From positions 1,602,427 through 1,666,426 of the forward strand of contig JANPWX010000010.1 in the NCBI GenBank assembly GCA_024734555.1: a DNA stretch of 64,000 bases, given 5' to 3'. Source of the DNA: Trochalopteron elliotii (Eukaryota; Chordata; Aves; Passeriformes; Leiothrichidae). Position numbers and translations under genes: made by a program. Under the pieces are notes generated by a model that saw nothing but the letters and a program-made list of their open reading frames with translations, did no database searches and was not told the origin of the DNA. This document shows, piece by piece, positions 43,204 through 56,700 of the stretch; the first letter of the stretch is position 1; every line of letters begins with the position of its first letter.

Positions 43204-43325
43204 AGAATCACAGAATATTCTGAGTTGGAAGGGACTCACAACGTGAGTGTCCCATACAGAGATCAAACCCACAAGCTTGGCATTGCCAGCACCATGCTCT
43301 AACCAACCAATGCCTGCTGCATTCA
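43204..43325 (-). mobile_element. tRNA-Ile-derived SINE with CR1-like tail
   Basis: Read on the minus strand, the head (about 43325 down to 43250) has TTGGTTAGAGCATGGTGCT, then GCCAAGCTTGTGGGTTTGAT. This follows the body of tRNA-Ile(AAU): D-arm to anticodon stem, then a variable region and a B-box of type GGTTCGATC with one change. The anticodon loop has diverged, so it is not a working tRNA gene. The tail (43247-43204) reads AGTCCCTTCCAACTCAGAAT then ATTCTGTGATTCTG, a CR1 3' end. Such a fusion would let CR1 machinery copy the SINE. The tail is short, so part of the middle seems lost. A songbird SINE of this kind (TguSINE1) is known to me, but subfamily assignment needs a database comparison. 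Confidence 0.82.
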
Positions 43326-44449
43326 CAGGTGTGTGAATAGTTTAATAATTCTGTTTGCAGAAAGTACTTGGAACAAAGCTCAAAAGGTTGTTGTTTGTTT
43401 TGGACCACTCCAAAATGTAAAGGAATGTAATAGTCCAATACAACTTTGTGCAAATTCTAGTTCTTATTCCTTGGGCAGTTGAAGCCCTCCTTCCACCAAG
43501 TCATTCAGATATAAGCACAGCACAGTTCAATGTCAGACCAAAAACCAAAAGAGATCACAAAGAACATAAATAATTTTAGTTATTTTTTATGGAATTTTGA
43601 TAAAAATTGGATTAATTTGGATTGGAACTTTTTTCTTCTCTTACAAAGAGGAGGAGAGAAAAAAAATATTATTTTCTAGAACATGCCTCTTCAACCTGCT
43701 GCTACTGAATGAAAATCCATCTTAATGTAAGCCTCCACCTAACCACTTTGTCAAATATCTTTTCTGCCACTTTTCATTATTATTTTTGAACAAAGCTAAG
43801 CACCTAAGGCAAAGTACTGAAAAGCTCACAGCATTATTTGCTTAGGGAGGAGTGCTTTACTAGTGGTCTTGTCTCAGGTTGGCAATAGTCTGTTGCATTG
43901 TATAATATTTGAATTGTGAGGATTTACAGACACTGTTCAGGTAAGTAACAATGTCATGCCAGGTAAAAGATACAAAGAGGTGAATTGAATTATTTAATCA
44001 TAGCTGAGTTTGCTACTCAGGCTCCTGGAGTGGCAGAGAAATTACCACTACAACAATGATCTTTGTTATGTGAATATCAGGCATGCTTCAATCCAGGCTA
44101 GAAAAGATGTGGTTCCAATAATTGTCTTTATAGGCGCAAAGCCATTTTGAAGCTGTTTATTTGTCCATAATCACAAGATCAGATATTTTGCTCTCTCCTG
44201 GTGGATTTATTTTTTCCAATTTCATATTAATAGAAATTCTAGGAAGCTGCTCACGAGTGCACAGTCCTAGGGGGCCAAGATTCACATTCCTGGCCACACT
44301 GCTTCATGTCACAGCCACTTGCTAACTGTGCTGTCCCTGCTGTTGCTGCTGTGCTTCCAGTGTCCAGGAGTTGGTCTGCTGTGGTTGTTTTGCTCAGAGC
44401 AGGTTAGAGACCTGTGCTGTGTGCTCCAGAACTGTGTGGGATCAACCAC

Positions 44450-44482
44450 CTCCAGCTGTTTGGTGTTTACAAACAGCTGGAG
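44450..44482. repeat. Perfect 13-bp inverted repeat, 7-base loop
   Basis: CTCCAGCTGTTTG at 44450-44462 and its exact reverse complement CAAACAGCTGGAG at 44470-44482, with loop GTGTTTA. Each arm contains CAGCTG, an E-box core, so the site offers two symmetric bHLH-type motifs as well as a hairpin. It sits in a locally G+C-richer stretch (about 44300-44610). Confidence 0.9.
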
Positions 44483-47400
44483 CAGTAACATCCTGTACCC
44501 CACAGCTCCTCTCAGGCAGGGTCTGAAGGCTGCTGAGCATGAGTGGGGATGGTACATGAGCTCAGCATGGATGGAACTGAGCTGCACAGAGCTGGCTTTG
44601 TCCACTCCAGGTTTAGCTTTTCTGCTTGTTAATGATAATATTTGTCCTTACATACATTGCATAAAACTATGAGGGCTTGTTTACATGCCACATCAAACTG
44701 CTTTAAAAAGAACTTGTTGCCAAAGTAGATTTCACCTCTGGATTGCAGTGTGTTTTCCCATGGTTAATTTTCATGCATTCATGCAATTCAGAATCACATT
44801 TCATATGATTTATGCACTAGCGAAATAAGTTATCAAGAGGAGATAATCTTATAGTCATAATGCCTTCATCCCAGACTCCGTTCTTAAAGGAAAACTCCAG
44901 AAATCTGTAGGAAAGACAGTTTTAAAAAATATTCCAGGGAGAAATGAAGTTTGACTTATGTGCTCATTTACTGTGGTATTTGAGGACTGAGGGAGATAAT
45001 ATCTAGCATCTTTTCAAACACTGCTCTGTACAAAATACTTCCACTCCACTTGCTTGTCTTCTGTTGCTTGCCTCTGTAAACTCCATTTAAATATTATGGG
45101 CCTGACTAGTCTACATTGTATTTTACAAGTTAGAGTTGGGCAACTCATTCCACAGTGGGGGAAAAAAAAACATGATTTCAAACTAATCCTTTGCCTATAC
45201 TCAGAGAAATCAAATAAAAATACAAAGGTAAAAAAGAACAAAGCTTCACTCAAGTTCAGAGAAGTGACAGCTCCCTGGTTGAAGAGCAGCTCTCTGGTTA
45301 TACTTGTACAAGTAAATGGCAAAAATTAATGATCTCAGTTGAAGATGTTCTGTCTGCTTCCTCCACCTCTATTGTTGTTCTCAAGCTTTTGAACAATTGC
45401 TGAAATCTGTAAAATAGTTTAATTTATATTCCTTCCCCCACAAGTACACTTTTATTTCTTACATCCTCTTAGGAACGAACTGAAGGAAAACAAAGTCATA
45501 ATGTCACCACTAAAATCATTCAACATTTCCAAAGTCTGATCCTCTAGTGTATAAGCTTGTGTAACTCTGCTGCTTTGCCTCGTAAGGGTGAGGAGTGCTC
45601 TGATGGCTGTGAGTGCAGTGTGTGTGTCTGTGGTATCTGTAAGTCAGTTGGTGTAATCTCTGTGTGTTACATATGATGCAGAGGCAGGGCATGACAAAGT
45701 GTGTAATAATGAATATTGCACAGTGGAGGACAATACTACACAGCATAAAGATAAAGGATAATGACATTGCTCTCAAATAACAAACCCCTGAGCAATGGTG
45801 GCAAACCTATGAGGGGACGTAAGACATCTTCATTGTTTTGTATGGTAATAATCTCTGTACACATGTGGTTTCCATAGTGATTCATGGATATAGAATATTA
45901 TATGAGCAGTTCAAGAAGAAACTACCTGTTTATATTTAATAATTTCCATATGAATGGTTTAGAGTTGTGGGTTTTCTTGCTTTGCTTTTCTGAGACCTGC
46001 AATTTCTGACACTGGCTTCTAATCACAAACTTCCAGCCATACAGCCTGATCTCATCAGGTCAAACAAGTTAAATGTAGTCAGATCTGGTCAATACCTAGG
46101 TGAGCAATTTCCAAGGTAAATAAAGAATGCATTGGGAAACCACTCCATAGCCGTACTCCTCTCTTGCCAGCATTGGGGAGTTCACTTGATACATAGTTCT
46201 TCATCCTCATCCTAAATTGTCCTCTATCATTGCCATGTGCAAGTGGCTGCATTTTTCCGTGTAGGTGTGTTCTACTAAAAGCCTTTTGTGATGAAAGGCA
46301 CTGCATAAGCAATGGTGCCAGCTCAGACTTTATATTTTATATTTTCTATATAATATTTTTATATTTTATATTAGCTTTGTGCAGCCCTGGTTTAGTAAAA
46401 CCCAACGATATGTTATTTTTAAAGCACCATTTAGGTCAGCCTTTGACTGAAGAGTTCAGAGCACTGTTTCCTTGTCAAAAATACTTGTGCAGAATCAGAA
46501 GTGCTGGCATGTACCTGTCAAAAGGACAAGATGAAGCAGCATTTCTGTTACCATCGGTGAGATAAACAAGAATTATCATGTCTGAGGTCTTTTACTTTCT
46601 TCATAAGATGTGATTTAATTGACTTACTGGACTTGAGGGAGAGCTGGACCTGATCATTGCATCTTGATGTTTCTGTTTGCTTTCACTCTAGGCCAGTTGA
46701 TGTAACATTTCTTTGTATTTGTGTAACACCTACAGTTCTACCTCTCAGAGAAAATGTGTGGGATATCTATGCATGAGAACTGTGTATTATAATAGCTAAG
46801 AGCTATGATGAAGAATACAAACTCACTTGTTCTCATCAAGCTATAAGATAGCATCAGCACAAAATGAAACAAGAGGCTATCGAACCTATTGCCAGGAGGA
46901 AATGCAGATTAAATACAAATAACCACAAAGTACAAATGAAAGATCTGAGTAGGCTTACATAATGAAAAAGGAAAAAGAGGGAGCCCATAAGCTTTTTTTC
47001 TGTTTAATGCCATACTCCAAAGACAAATATTACAGCTAAGTTTTCAAGGAACAAAAGAGGTGCTTTTATTCTGTATTTTTTCCTGGCAAAGCTACAGAAC
47101 AATTTCCTTAACTGAATGCAAAGAATAAGACCTACAGCAACAAATCCCAAACCACTATTAGTGTGATCATAGTTGTGATCATGTAAACACAATTGATTTT
47201 CCTGCTCTAAGACTATCATGATGCACTATTGTGAAGGAAAACCACACCAGAAGTGAATTATACTCTCTGCTATTAGTTTGGGGATTCAGTCCATATACTG
47301 TGTCAAAATGCTGATGCCTATGCTCTGAGAACTTCCAGTGAATATATCTCTTTAGAGCAACCAGCAGAATGAAGCTAGGAGTCAGCCATTCCCAAATCTC

Positions 47401-50400
47401 TTGTATTTATGTATAAAGTTGGGTGTGTGCATTTCTAGAAAGAAAAAAGGAATTAATTCTCTCTTTGTTGGTGGTGTTTCTTTCAATTTGGAAAATAAAA
47501 TATTCCCCTCAATATTCTGGATACTTTGTAATATACACTTTTGCACTATTTCCTTCTTCTGGTCCTGCATGAAGATGCTCTTTTCCAAAACCCTTAAAGC
47601 ATAGACAAGTTTGATTATGAGTTTTAAAATCAGATTTAGGTAAGGAAGTTCAATTTATACAAGCTTGGAGAGGTTTTGTTAATCCCAAGCATATCTGAAT
47701 ATGCCTGACTTTGTACCTTTGCAGGATTTCACTTTGCCTACTATAATGTTCGTCATGGTTTTAATTTTTCCTCAAAATGGATCTCTTTTATGTCTGCTAT
47801 TTACCATCCTTGCCAGAGTCACTGAGCACAAGAAATACAGTATCTACAAGATGCAGAAACTGCTTTCTTCCTTGCACTCATGTAATATGTAATGGATGGT
47901 TTTAAGAAAGGATCTTCACTCTGTGCTTTACCTATTCATGTGTAGGATTTTGATTTCATTTGAAATGAAAGGCGTAAACCTCTGGTCTGAAAACTAATAG
48001 AATTTCTGCATTTACCTGCTGATCCATAGCCTTTAGGTTAGATTGTGTGTCAGCCAGCAGTCGGCTTGTTGAATGAAGCAATACTTTAAAACTAAAATGA
48101 AAAGATTTCTGTTATATGTAGCCTGACACCAGATATGAAGGCAGATTTCTGCTGGCTTATTATTGGAAATATTTTCCAGTGTGTCTGATAAGCAAGACTG
48201 AACAAGCCGTAGGAAGTAGACCTAATCAGATAATGCTGACTTGCAGACCAGAAAAAAAGAGAAATGTATTTTCCTAAGTGCTGTGCCTTCACTTGACAGG
48301 ACTGAGGGCAGAATGTTGGTGTAATGGCAAAAGGCACTCAGAGAGCAGGAATAAACCTGCTGCTTCATGGGGGTGGCTGTTGTCTCTAAGTCTTTTTTCT
48401 TGTGTACATTCATCATCTGTGTTACGGAAGGTTTACATCTAAGTGCTTGAATGCATTGGCAGTCTGGAGGTGGGGCATGTAAAAAGGACTGGGAGAACAT
48501 CAGACTGGATCAGCTCTTCATTTTTCAGTGAGTCTAGGTATTTTTTTGGAACTTCAGAGGAATTCAAAATAGACTGATGAGAGGGTCCCCCTGAAGGATC
48601 GAGTGCTGTATTTTGCTCAGACTCTCAGTGCTGCAAATCCTTCCTGGAAATACACTTGAACACTGAGGATATTCACTGGAGAAGCAAATTCTCAATATGA
48701 TTACAGGACCTTCATGATGTTGCTGGAGGTTGCTGGACGGAGGACAAAGGAGGGTCTTCTAGTAATTCTTAGAAAGAGTTCCTAAAGAACTGAAGCAAAA
48801 AGATTCCTTTGTTACTTCCATGCCTAGGTATGAAGTGGTCATTACCACAGTTTGATAGTTAACACAGAAAGATATTTAACACAACTTCAAATTATTTTAT
48901 GTTTTCAGATTGCATGTAAGTAATAATTATATCAAATGCAAACATAGTCCCACATTAATATTGCATGACAAATGTGCATACTTTTATTTGTTGGCCTGAA
49001 GACATTAAAAAAAGAAAAGTTGGAAAATCCTCTTTATTCTAAGGGAGCTTTTTTAAACATTTCAGCTCTTGGTTTTGTATCTTAAATGTCTCTACTCAGG
49101 GAAAAATGAATTTAATTGCATAAACCCCACTCTGCACTGATTTTCCAGGAAAAAGATTAAAGTTTTAAATGGATTGAGTGTCCCTGTAAGTATATTCACA
49201 TTCATCCATGTCTGGAATGAACATGCCATCTGTGGCTTCTGCTTTATTTTTCTTATGTATATTTGGAATTCAAAATAACATTTATTTTGTGGGGAAAAAA
49301 ATCAATAAATCATTTAAGTTGTCCTACACTTTGTATAATTAATTGTAATTAGTATAATGTCTTTGTTGGCAAGGGTTTATCAGGCACATAGCATGAAGAG
49401 GCAAAGAAAGAGCTTTCTGAAGAATGATGTTGTTTTGTAAAGCTAATTGTGACACTATCTCTGCTTTTGTATGTAATTGAACTCTTAATTTTTAATGTGG
49501 CATTCTTTCCAGTAGTGTAACTCCTACTGTTACCTGAGGTTCTCTGTAATGTAACCACAGAACAGATTTTAGTCAGTTCCAGATTTTACAGTTCGGTGCC
49601 AAAAGGATGTAGTCTAGACTTGAGTCAACTAAATTGTGGCAAGCGAGTTGCAGTTTCTAGTTGCAATGAATTATCTTGTTTTAATGTTTGTGACACAAAT
49701 CTTGTAGATAAGAATTTAGTTAATTGTGATGTCCTGTGCTTTGGTGCCAGGGGAGCAGCCACAGGCTCCTCTGATGGATCCTGTCACGTGTACGGCCTTC
49801 GAGGGTCTGCTTGCCTGCGAAATTCCGTGGCAACATTGCCAAGTCTTAGCTAGCTGATACTGGGAATCACTGAACAGATAATGGTACTAAGAGCAGTACA
49901 ATGTGGAAGAGAAATCAGAGCATTTGTTTATAAAGCAAAGGGCCACTGTCCCACTTGATGAATGCATTCTAGTAACTTGGGTTCACTGGAAGTATCATAT
50001 TCCTGATGCTAACTGAAGTCCTCACCATTCTTGATACCTAGGCATTAGTTTAGACTGACAGTGAGCTGGCTAGATGATTAGTATGATGATTCTTGTATTT
50101 ATTATTCTCAAAAAGCTGGATGGTGAAAGACTTGGAAAATTAACTAATTTGCTACTTCAGTTGATAGCAGAGAAGCCATAAAAATTCTGGTTTCAAGCAT
50201 TTAACTGCCATTCTAATAAGTATGGAGATTTTTCTCAAAGCTTTTACTTGTATTATTAACCTCCTGCAGACTATTCAATGAATATTGGAATAATATATTC
50301 TGAAATTATCCATTTTTGAAGAAACTGTTCAGTGGGGCAGTAAGAAATCAACTGTGACCCCTAGTTCCTCTTCCTATGAGCTTCTCTGTGGCTGTCTCCT

Positions 50401-53400
50401 GCTTTTCTGAACTGTTTGCTGTGCCATGCTTTTTCTAAAAGCTGCCTTCTGAGAGAAGAACTTGTGCCATTCTTTGTCCTGCCAAATATGTCTGCCTGCA
50501 GTCAAGGTGCTGCCTTCAGTGTAGATATTTGAACCAGTGGCTGCAGACATCTGGCCTTCAGAAGACCCTGCTGCATAGGTGTAGTGACTCTGGGGAAACA
50601 AAAGGGGAATGACAAAAGCTAATCCTGTGTGTCCTCAGGATTTGGGACCCTATATTCTAAGTGAGGCTTTAATTTGACTTCAGCCTCTTCTGCCCACAAT
50701 GTGCATGAGTGAAAGATGCCCTTCAGAAAGCCACCTACTATGTAAGCCAAGCAGTGGAGGAGTTAGAGGAAGTTTCAGTAGCTCAGATGTGAGGATTATT
50801 TGCTTCTTTCTTGATATTTGGACAGAGGTGTTAATTAAGAAAGCAGTGAAAGACTTGATCCATTTCGATGGAATATAGATAGTAATCAAAACCCTAATAT
50901 TGATACTAAACCATAATATGATACCTATATATGTGTGTGTGCTTCATTAAAATGTATGCCAAAAAAGAAAAGGAAAGAGAAATATTTTGTTCCTTTTATA
51001 CTTTAAGGAAAAGTTAATCTGGAGGAAGTTACAGTAGTAGAAGGGAAGGCAACATCTGTGTTAATTAGCAGTTCATCTTCAAAGCTTGACTGATGGGTTA
51101 CATTATGGCCTCTTGCAATTGAATTAAAATTCAGACCCACTCAAATTCTATTTTTATCTCCTTTTTCCGTATCAGAATAATTTGTCTGGATTTAAGACTT
51201 CATTTTTGCTAAAAATATTGATGTTCCATAATCTAAAATGAACTTTTGGTTAGTGCAAATAGGCTGTGTAGAGAAGAGCTCTGTGGCTCCGGATGCAGTT
51301 CTGGGATAAGGACGTGGACGTTCTCCAAAGGATCTGTTTCTCCTGGGTATTTGACAGTTAAACTCTTTGGTTCAAGAACTCCCGTGTGTGTACAGTGCCT
51401 TGCACTGTGAGGGTTCATAGTGCTACTATATTGACTTACAGTGTTACTGTAATGTAAATAATCAGTTACTAATTTAGCAACAAATTAGAAATTTATTGTA
51501 GAATACCTGGGAACACTCTTCTGAATATCACAGCTGGGGGAGATGAGTTGTTGGTACAGGAATGCAGACTGATGAAGGTCTAATCTGTGGAGTTGGAGTT
51601 CTCTTTTTCCAGTGAATATTATCTGTTCAGAAATAAAACTTACAGTTAACATTCTGGCCCTCCAAAAGCTTTTTTTTTTTTAATATGAGCATCCATCCTG
51701 GTAAAAAGCGAAGTTCTCAGATAGATGGGAAATGTGTGGAGAACAATAACATCGCCTTCCCTTCCATGTCAATATCAAAGAGGTAGTGCTTGAACTACCA
51801 CAATGACTGCAGACTGTGGAAAATTTGAAAGGGTATCAGCTGATGTACATCAGTGTGGGTTCTGTCAGCTGAGTATCTGGTCCAGTGTTCTTCCCTCTGA
51901 AATGAACAGTTAGGGTACAATCTCGTGCTAGCTATTCTTTCATTTTCAACATAAAAATAAAACAAAATACCTTTATAAAAGCCTCTGCTCACATCCCAGT
52001 GTCACAGAAATACAATGTACACCTTTACAAAGTTGTATCGTATTTTTGATTTAAACATAAAAAAGACCCAACCTAATAGAAATTTTTAAATGAAAAATTT
52101 AAGCTGCTTTCAGACAAGGTTAGATGAACTCCTTTCAGTATCTTGTATTGAGAAGGTAAGAGCTAATCAAGAAATTTCTTCTGTATTCACCTGCAATATA
52201 TTTCACTAAAATATGCAGCTAGGAGTAGTGAGTGCCCTTTAATACCAAAAGAAAAGGGTGGGAAAGCCTCCTTAATTAAATCTCTTCAGGGATCCTGGAT
52301 TAACTGCAGCTCTGTTTAGTTTATATCCTCCCTGTAGAAAAATGTGCAGACCCAAGACAGCAAATATTGATCTAAATGGAGATGCAGGGAAAAGGCCCCG
52401 TTGTCTTTTTATTTCCACTTGGCACAGTTTTTACTTTTGATTCATTTTTGGTTACAAAGGATGAAATCTAAATCCTTCTCTACTCCCTTTCATGCTGTGT
52501 GAAAATATTGAACCAGGACTCAGCAAACTGGATGCAGCTACTGGTGAAGAGAAGAGCACATAAAGCTGCCCTACAGAGGACGGTGGCACCAGCCCTGAAA
52601 CCTGTGCCAAGGTTTCAGCTGTCACTCCCTTTGTCACAGCCACCAGGGATTGCAGTAAGTCTTTAGTCTAGCATAGTCCAGTAAAAAGTGGGAAACAGTG
52701 GGGCACAGTTACACCATGATGCCACAACCAGGGAAATTTTGGCAGTACCCTCCATTTGCTTCAATTTCTGCAAGCACAAGTAATTGTCCTGTGGAGCAAG
52801 TGCTCTGCTGCCATTGACCAGAAGAGCTGCATTTCCTGACAAACAGTCTTCCTAAGCATGGAATGAGTTTTACTTTACAAAAATCAGGTGATTTTTGAAG
52901 AGAAAAATGGCTGTGTAAAGATGCCAGCAGCTTAGCCCTCAAACCTGCTTATGTGAATTTAGTTTTCCTTCCTTCTAAATGTAATTGCATGTTTGTAATG
53001 GATGACATTTCTGTGCATCCTGTCCTGATTTAAGCATACATTTGTTCATCAACAAAATCCAAGTGTAAATGGGGATGTGTGGAGCCATGTGCTTCTCTTT
53101 CTGCACAGTGCAGCTCCAGCAGGTCAAGGTTGTTTGTGATTGTGCATAAACTGCTCAGCTTCAGACCCCAGGGGACAAGAGCAACCCAGGCACTCACAAA
53201 AGGCATCTTCTGCTGATAACTTGAGTCCGTGCAGTAGCATGGGCTGTGGCTCAGACCACAGTCTGTACTTAAGAAATGAAAATAAAGAATCTTGGCTCAA
53301 GAGAAATCAAGAGAATATGTATTTCTGGAAACAGGAGGATTAGAGAAGAGAGTGGGGAAGGAAAAGTTTGGAATTGGGATTTACTGTTTTGTAAATAGCT

Positions 53401-53627
53401 TGCACCAAGACCACAGTTCTTACCTGAAGACTCAGTGTAGCCCATAGAAGGTCAGTAGCTGTAAGAAATTTATCTACCAATTTGTGTTCTCTGCAAGGGA
53501 TGCCATTCATCTTGAAGAGATTAGCATAGATTTGAGAATTCATGAGAATCACCTTAAAATAATATATATGTCCAATATATAGGCTGGTGGGCAGAGTTTA
53601 CAATTATAATTCTTTAGAAATTCTTGT

Positions 53628-53723
53628 TTCTCTTCTGTGTCCTTTCTTGATTCTCTTCTGTGTGCTTTGCAGCAAGCTGGACTTCTATGATTCCTTGATA
53701 AACAGGAATCCCTTGATAAACAG
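53628..53723 (+). repeat. Two neighbouring short tandem duplications
   Basis: TTCTCTTCTGTGT occurs at 53628-53640 and 53651-53663 (23-bp period). Shortly after, CCTTGATAAACAG occurs at 53693-53705 and 53711-53723 (18-bp period). Both look like replication-slippage duplications. Confidence 0.88.
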
Positions 53724-56700
53724 TAATTCTGCTTTCCTCTCTGAGCTCAGGGGCAGAGGCATCTGAAGGAGCCCTCTCTGCCTGGGTGAAATAACTTCCT
53801 CGTCTCATTGCTTTAAGTTCACAACTGAACTGAGATGTATCAAAGTCAGGTCAAGGAATCAGAAATAAGGAAACTACAGAAGCTTGGGCAGCAGAAGTCA
53901 ATTTTCTCAGGCTGCTGCCTTTTTTTCCCCCCAGCTTTGTTTCAGGTTTCCATGAGTGTATTGAATAGACAAAGAAAGGAAATTTTAAAAATGTACACAA
54001 CACAAATATATCTATAAATTAAATACCTAAGCAGATGCCTCAGGTATTTCAGTACTTGTAGTAACAGACTAGTTCTTATTTCTAATGTTGGTTTTGCCTG
54101 TCTTACCCAAAACACTAAGTAAATATTAAGTCAAATAGTTTCAGTGTTTTTAAATTAGATGCAGTTAAATACAATGCCATCATTTCTCTGCTCCTTTTTG
54201 TGATCATTCATAAGTGTCCTTTCTGTCTTTTTTTCAATGCCATTTTGACATGGGGTTTATTAATTGCTACATCTCTTTTTAAATCTGATTGTGTGGGGAG
54301 ATTCTCATGGGCCAGTTTGTGACCTAGGAGTAGTGTTTACTGCAGGTTTGTAACAAACTCAGCTGAAATGGACTCTTGTCCCTGTGTTCCATTGGTGCAG
54401 TAGTGATACAAACAGAAAGCTGGTATTTCTGGAGGTTAATTGAACAGTATGCCACCCAACTGCAGTTTATTTTCAGGATTCACAGTAAGGATGATGTACC
54501 AAGAGTTTGGGCTGGCTGGAGTGCATCACTTCTCTGTATTCAGGTACATCTTGCTGGGCACAGTCATTGCCTGAGTCTGGAATGTGGTCTGTGCTGTTCA
54601 TAATGCATTCCACTTGTTTAAGCTTTGCATAAAACTGTACAGGATGATAATAAAACATCTGTCCTTGTGTAAATGTTTCACTTTCTAGGATGGCCTGAAG
54701 CACGATGTGTGAGACAGTCTGCTCACTGTTAGAGGGGCATGGCTGTTTATTATTGGATGTCCTGCACCATTATGGAATGCAAAGCAACACCTGTGTGTAC
54801 ACTCTCACACACACATGTACAAAAGAATGAGTTATTATGATAAATGGCTGCCTAACAGGTATCTTTATAATGCAGAAATAGCAACCATTTTTACCAGGTG
54901 AAATCAATTCTCTGTGTTTGCGTCTTCTTTGCTCTTCTTGTGCTCTTTTTTCTGCAGAAAGTATGTAATGAAATAATTAGCAACAAAGCACTGTGTCTTA
55001 GAGAAAACAGAAGTAAATCCAGGCTAGGGCTAGAATTCTTCAGGATTTAGAGTCTTGCCCTTCTCCTGTACCAAAGGTACTTCCTTTGCTCCTCTCAAAT
55101 AAACAGCTCTCTGGCAAGAGAAGTGTATGTGCTCCTCAGGGGAGAGGTGAGAGCCTTGCTGTTCTCTCAGGGGTGGGTACATTTTTCTGTCAGCTCATTC
55201 CAATCTGTCATTTACTAATCTATATCTGATGTGAAGAGAAAGGCATAGACCAAAACTGTGACTTGGGGAATGTGAGTGCTTAATTTGTCAAAGCAGAAGA
55301 GTTGTTCAGAAGCTGTATTCAGAGATGCTTCCTCAGGAAGGAAAGAGAAAAAAAACAAAGAAAAAAAACCTATAACAACAACAACAAACCACCCAGAAGT
55401 CTCAGTCAACATAAGTACAGTGGTAGCATTAATTTGGTTAGTATAGAATTAAGTAGTGGCTCACCAGTATGCACTGGCAGATAATTTCCTGTATTTTTAG
55501 TTGTAAGGAAATATACCATGATACAGCAATGCAGAAACCCAGAGAAACCCAGGGAGAAAAAGAGCTGATTGTCTTTAACAAGGGAGTGCAGATGAGACAT
55601 GTACCTTCTACCCACATTCCTAAGAACCTGTCACAGATGAGGTTGACACAGGACACGTGATGAAGTGCCAGGCAAAGCCAGAGTACCCTGAGCCCCTCCC
55701 AGAGGATTAATGGTCTCTTGATGCACCACAGATACAAATCAGTACCAAAGAAAATTCTACCTGAACATAGCCCAAATTAATCCTGACATATTTTTGAAAA
55801 TATTTCTGTTTATTTTGAATCATTTTAACAAACTTTTTTGTTGGAAGGTTATTTCACATTATGAAGCCTCCACTCCATGTATTGTAGGTCTCTTAGTCTG
55901 TTTAGACCAATACTCTTATTTATACTTATTTATTAATCAAGATGCCTGACAAGCTACTGCAAATAAAGCTGCTGCTGATTCAGTAGTTTGGTAGGAGAGT
56001 CATCTGAGGATTAGATTCTATAAACAGCCTTTATGAAAAGATTTATTTTTTTGTCAATTAATTGGCCTGGAGAATTTTGTCATTTCAATCTGTCATTGTT
56101 GAATTTTACTTTACTGCAATATTTTGAAATTAAGTCAAAAAGGAAGAGTGTCTATCTAATGCTTTTGGCAGGCTCTCTGTTAATTAATAGCTTTTTGAAG
56201 TACTAAATTTCCTTGGTTTTTATCTTAATTAACACTCTTAATTGACCTTCTGTGATCTAGTTTCTCCCAAAAGAATTAAAAAATAGACTTCTCAGTTCTT
56301 CTCTGCAATCAGATTGACATGCAACTGCTTGGGTAGACATCTTCTCTGCCTTCACAAGTGTTTTTTTCATTTTTATTTTTTACCCCTGAAGTCCCCACTG
56401 GAAATTACAGTCCATTGAACCATAGAGCTAAAATTGACTGTGCACATAAAAAATCCTGGAACAATTGAATGAAGAAAAGAACTTCCTGGAATTCTGTGCT
56501 AAAATCAGAACTCAAGTGACAACAAAACTTTTACTCGATTTGAACTCACCTGCCCTGGATCACCAAGAAAATATTTTATGTTCTTCCATTTACCCCCAAT
56601 GACAGAAAGAATGAGTTTTTCCTTCATTTAGCCTGCATCAAAGCACGGTTATAGATGTCAAAGAAGATAAATTTCAGTTGCCAACATTTTTAGGGTGCAT

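Noticed and set aside
43250..43325. Functional tRNA-Ile gene
   Set aside because: Anticodon loop and 5' half are degraded and it is fused to a CR1 tail, so it is a SINE head.
46230..46565. 111-codon frame with a hydrophobic stretch
   Set aside because: The hydrophobic part is a translation of a TA-rich simple tract; no family resemblance.
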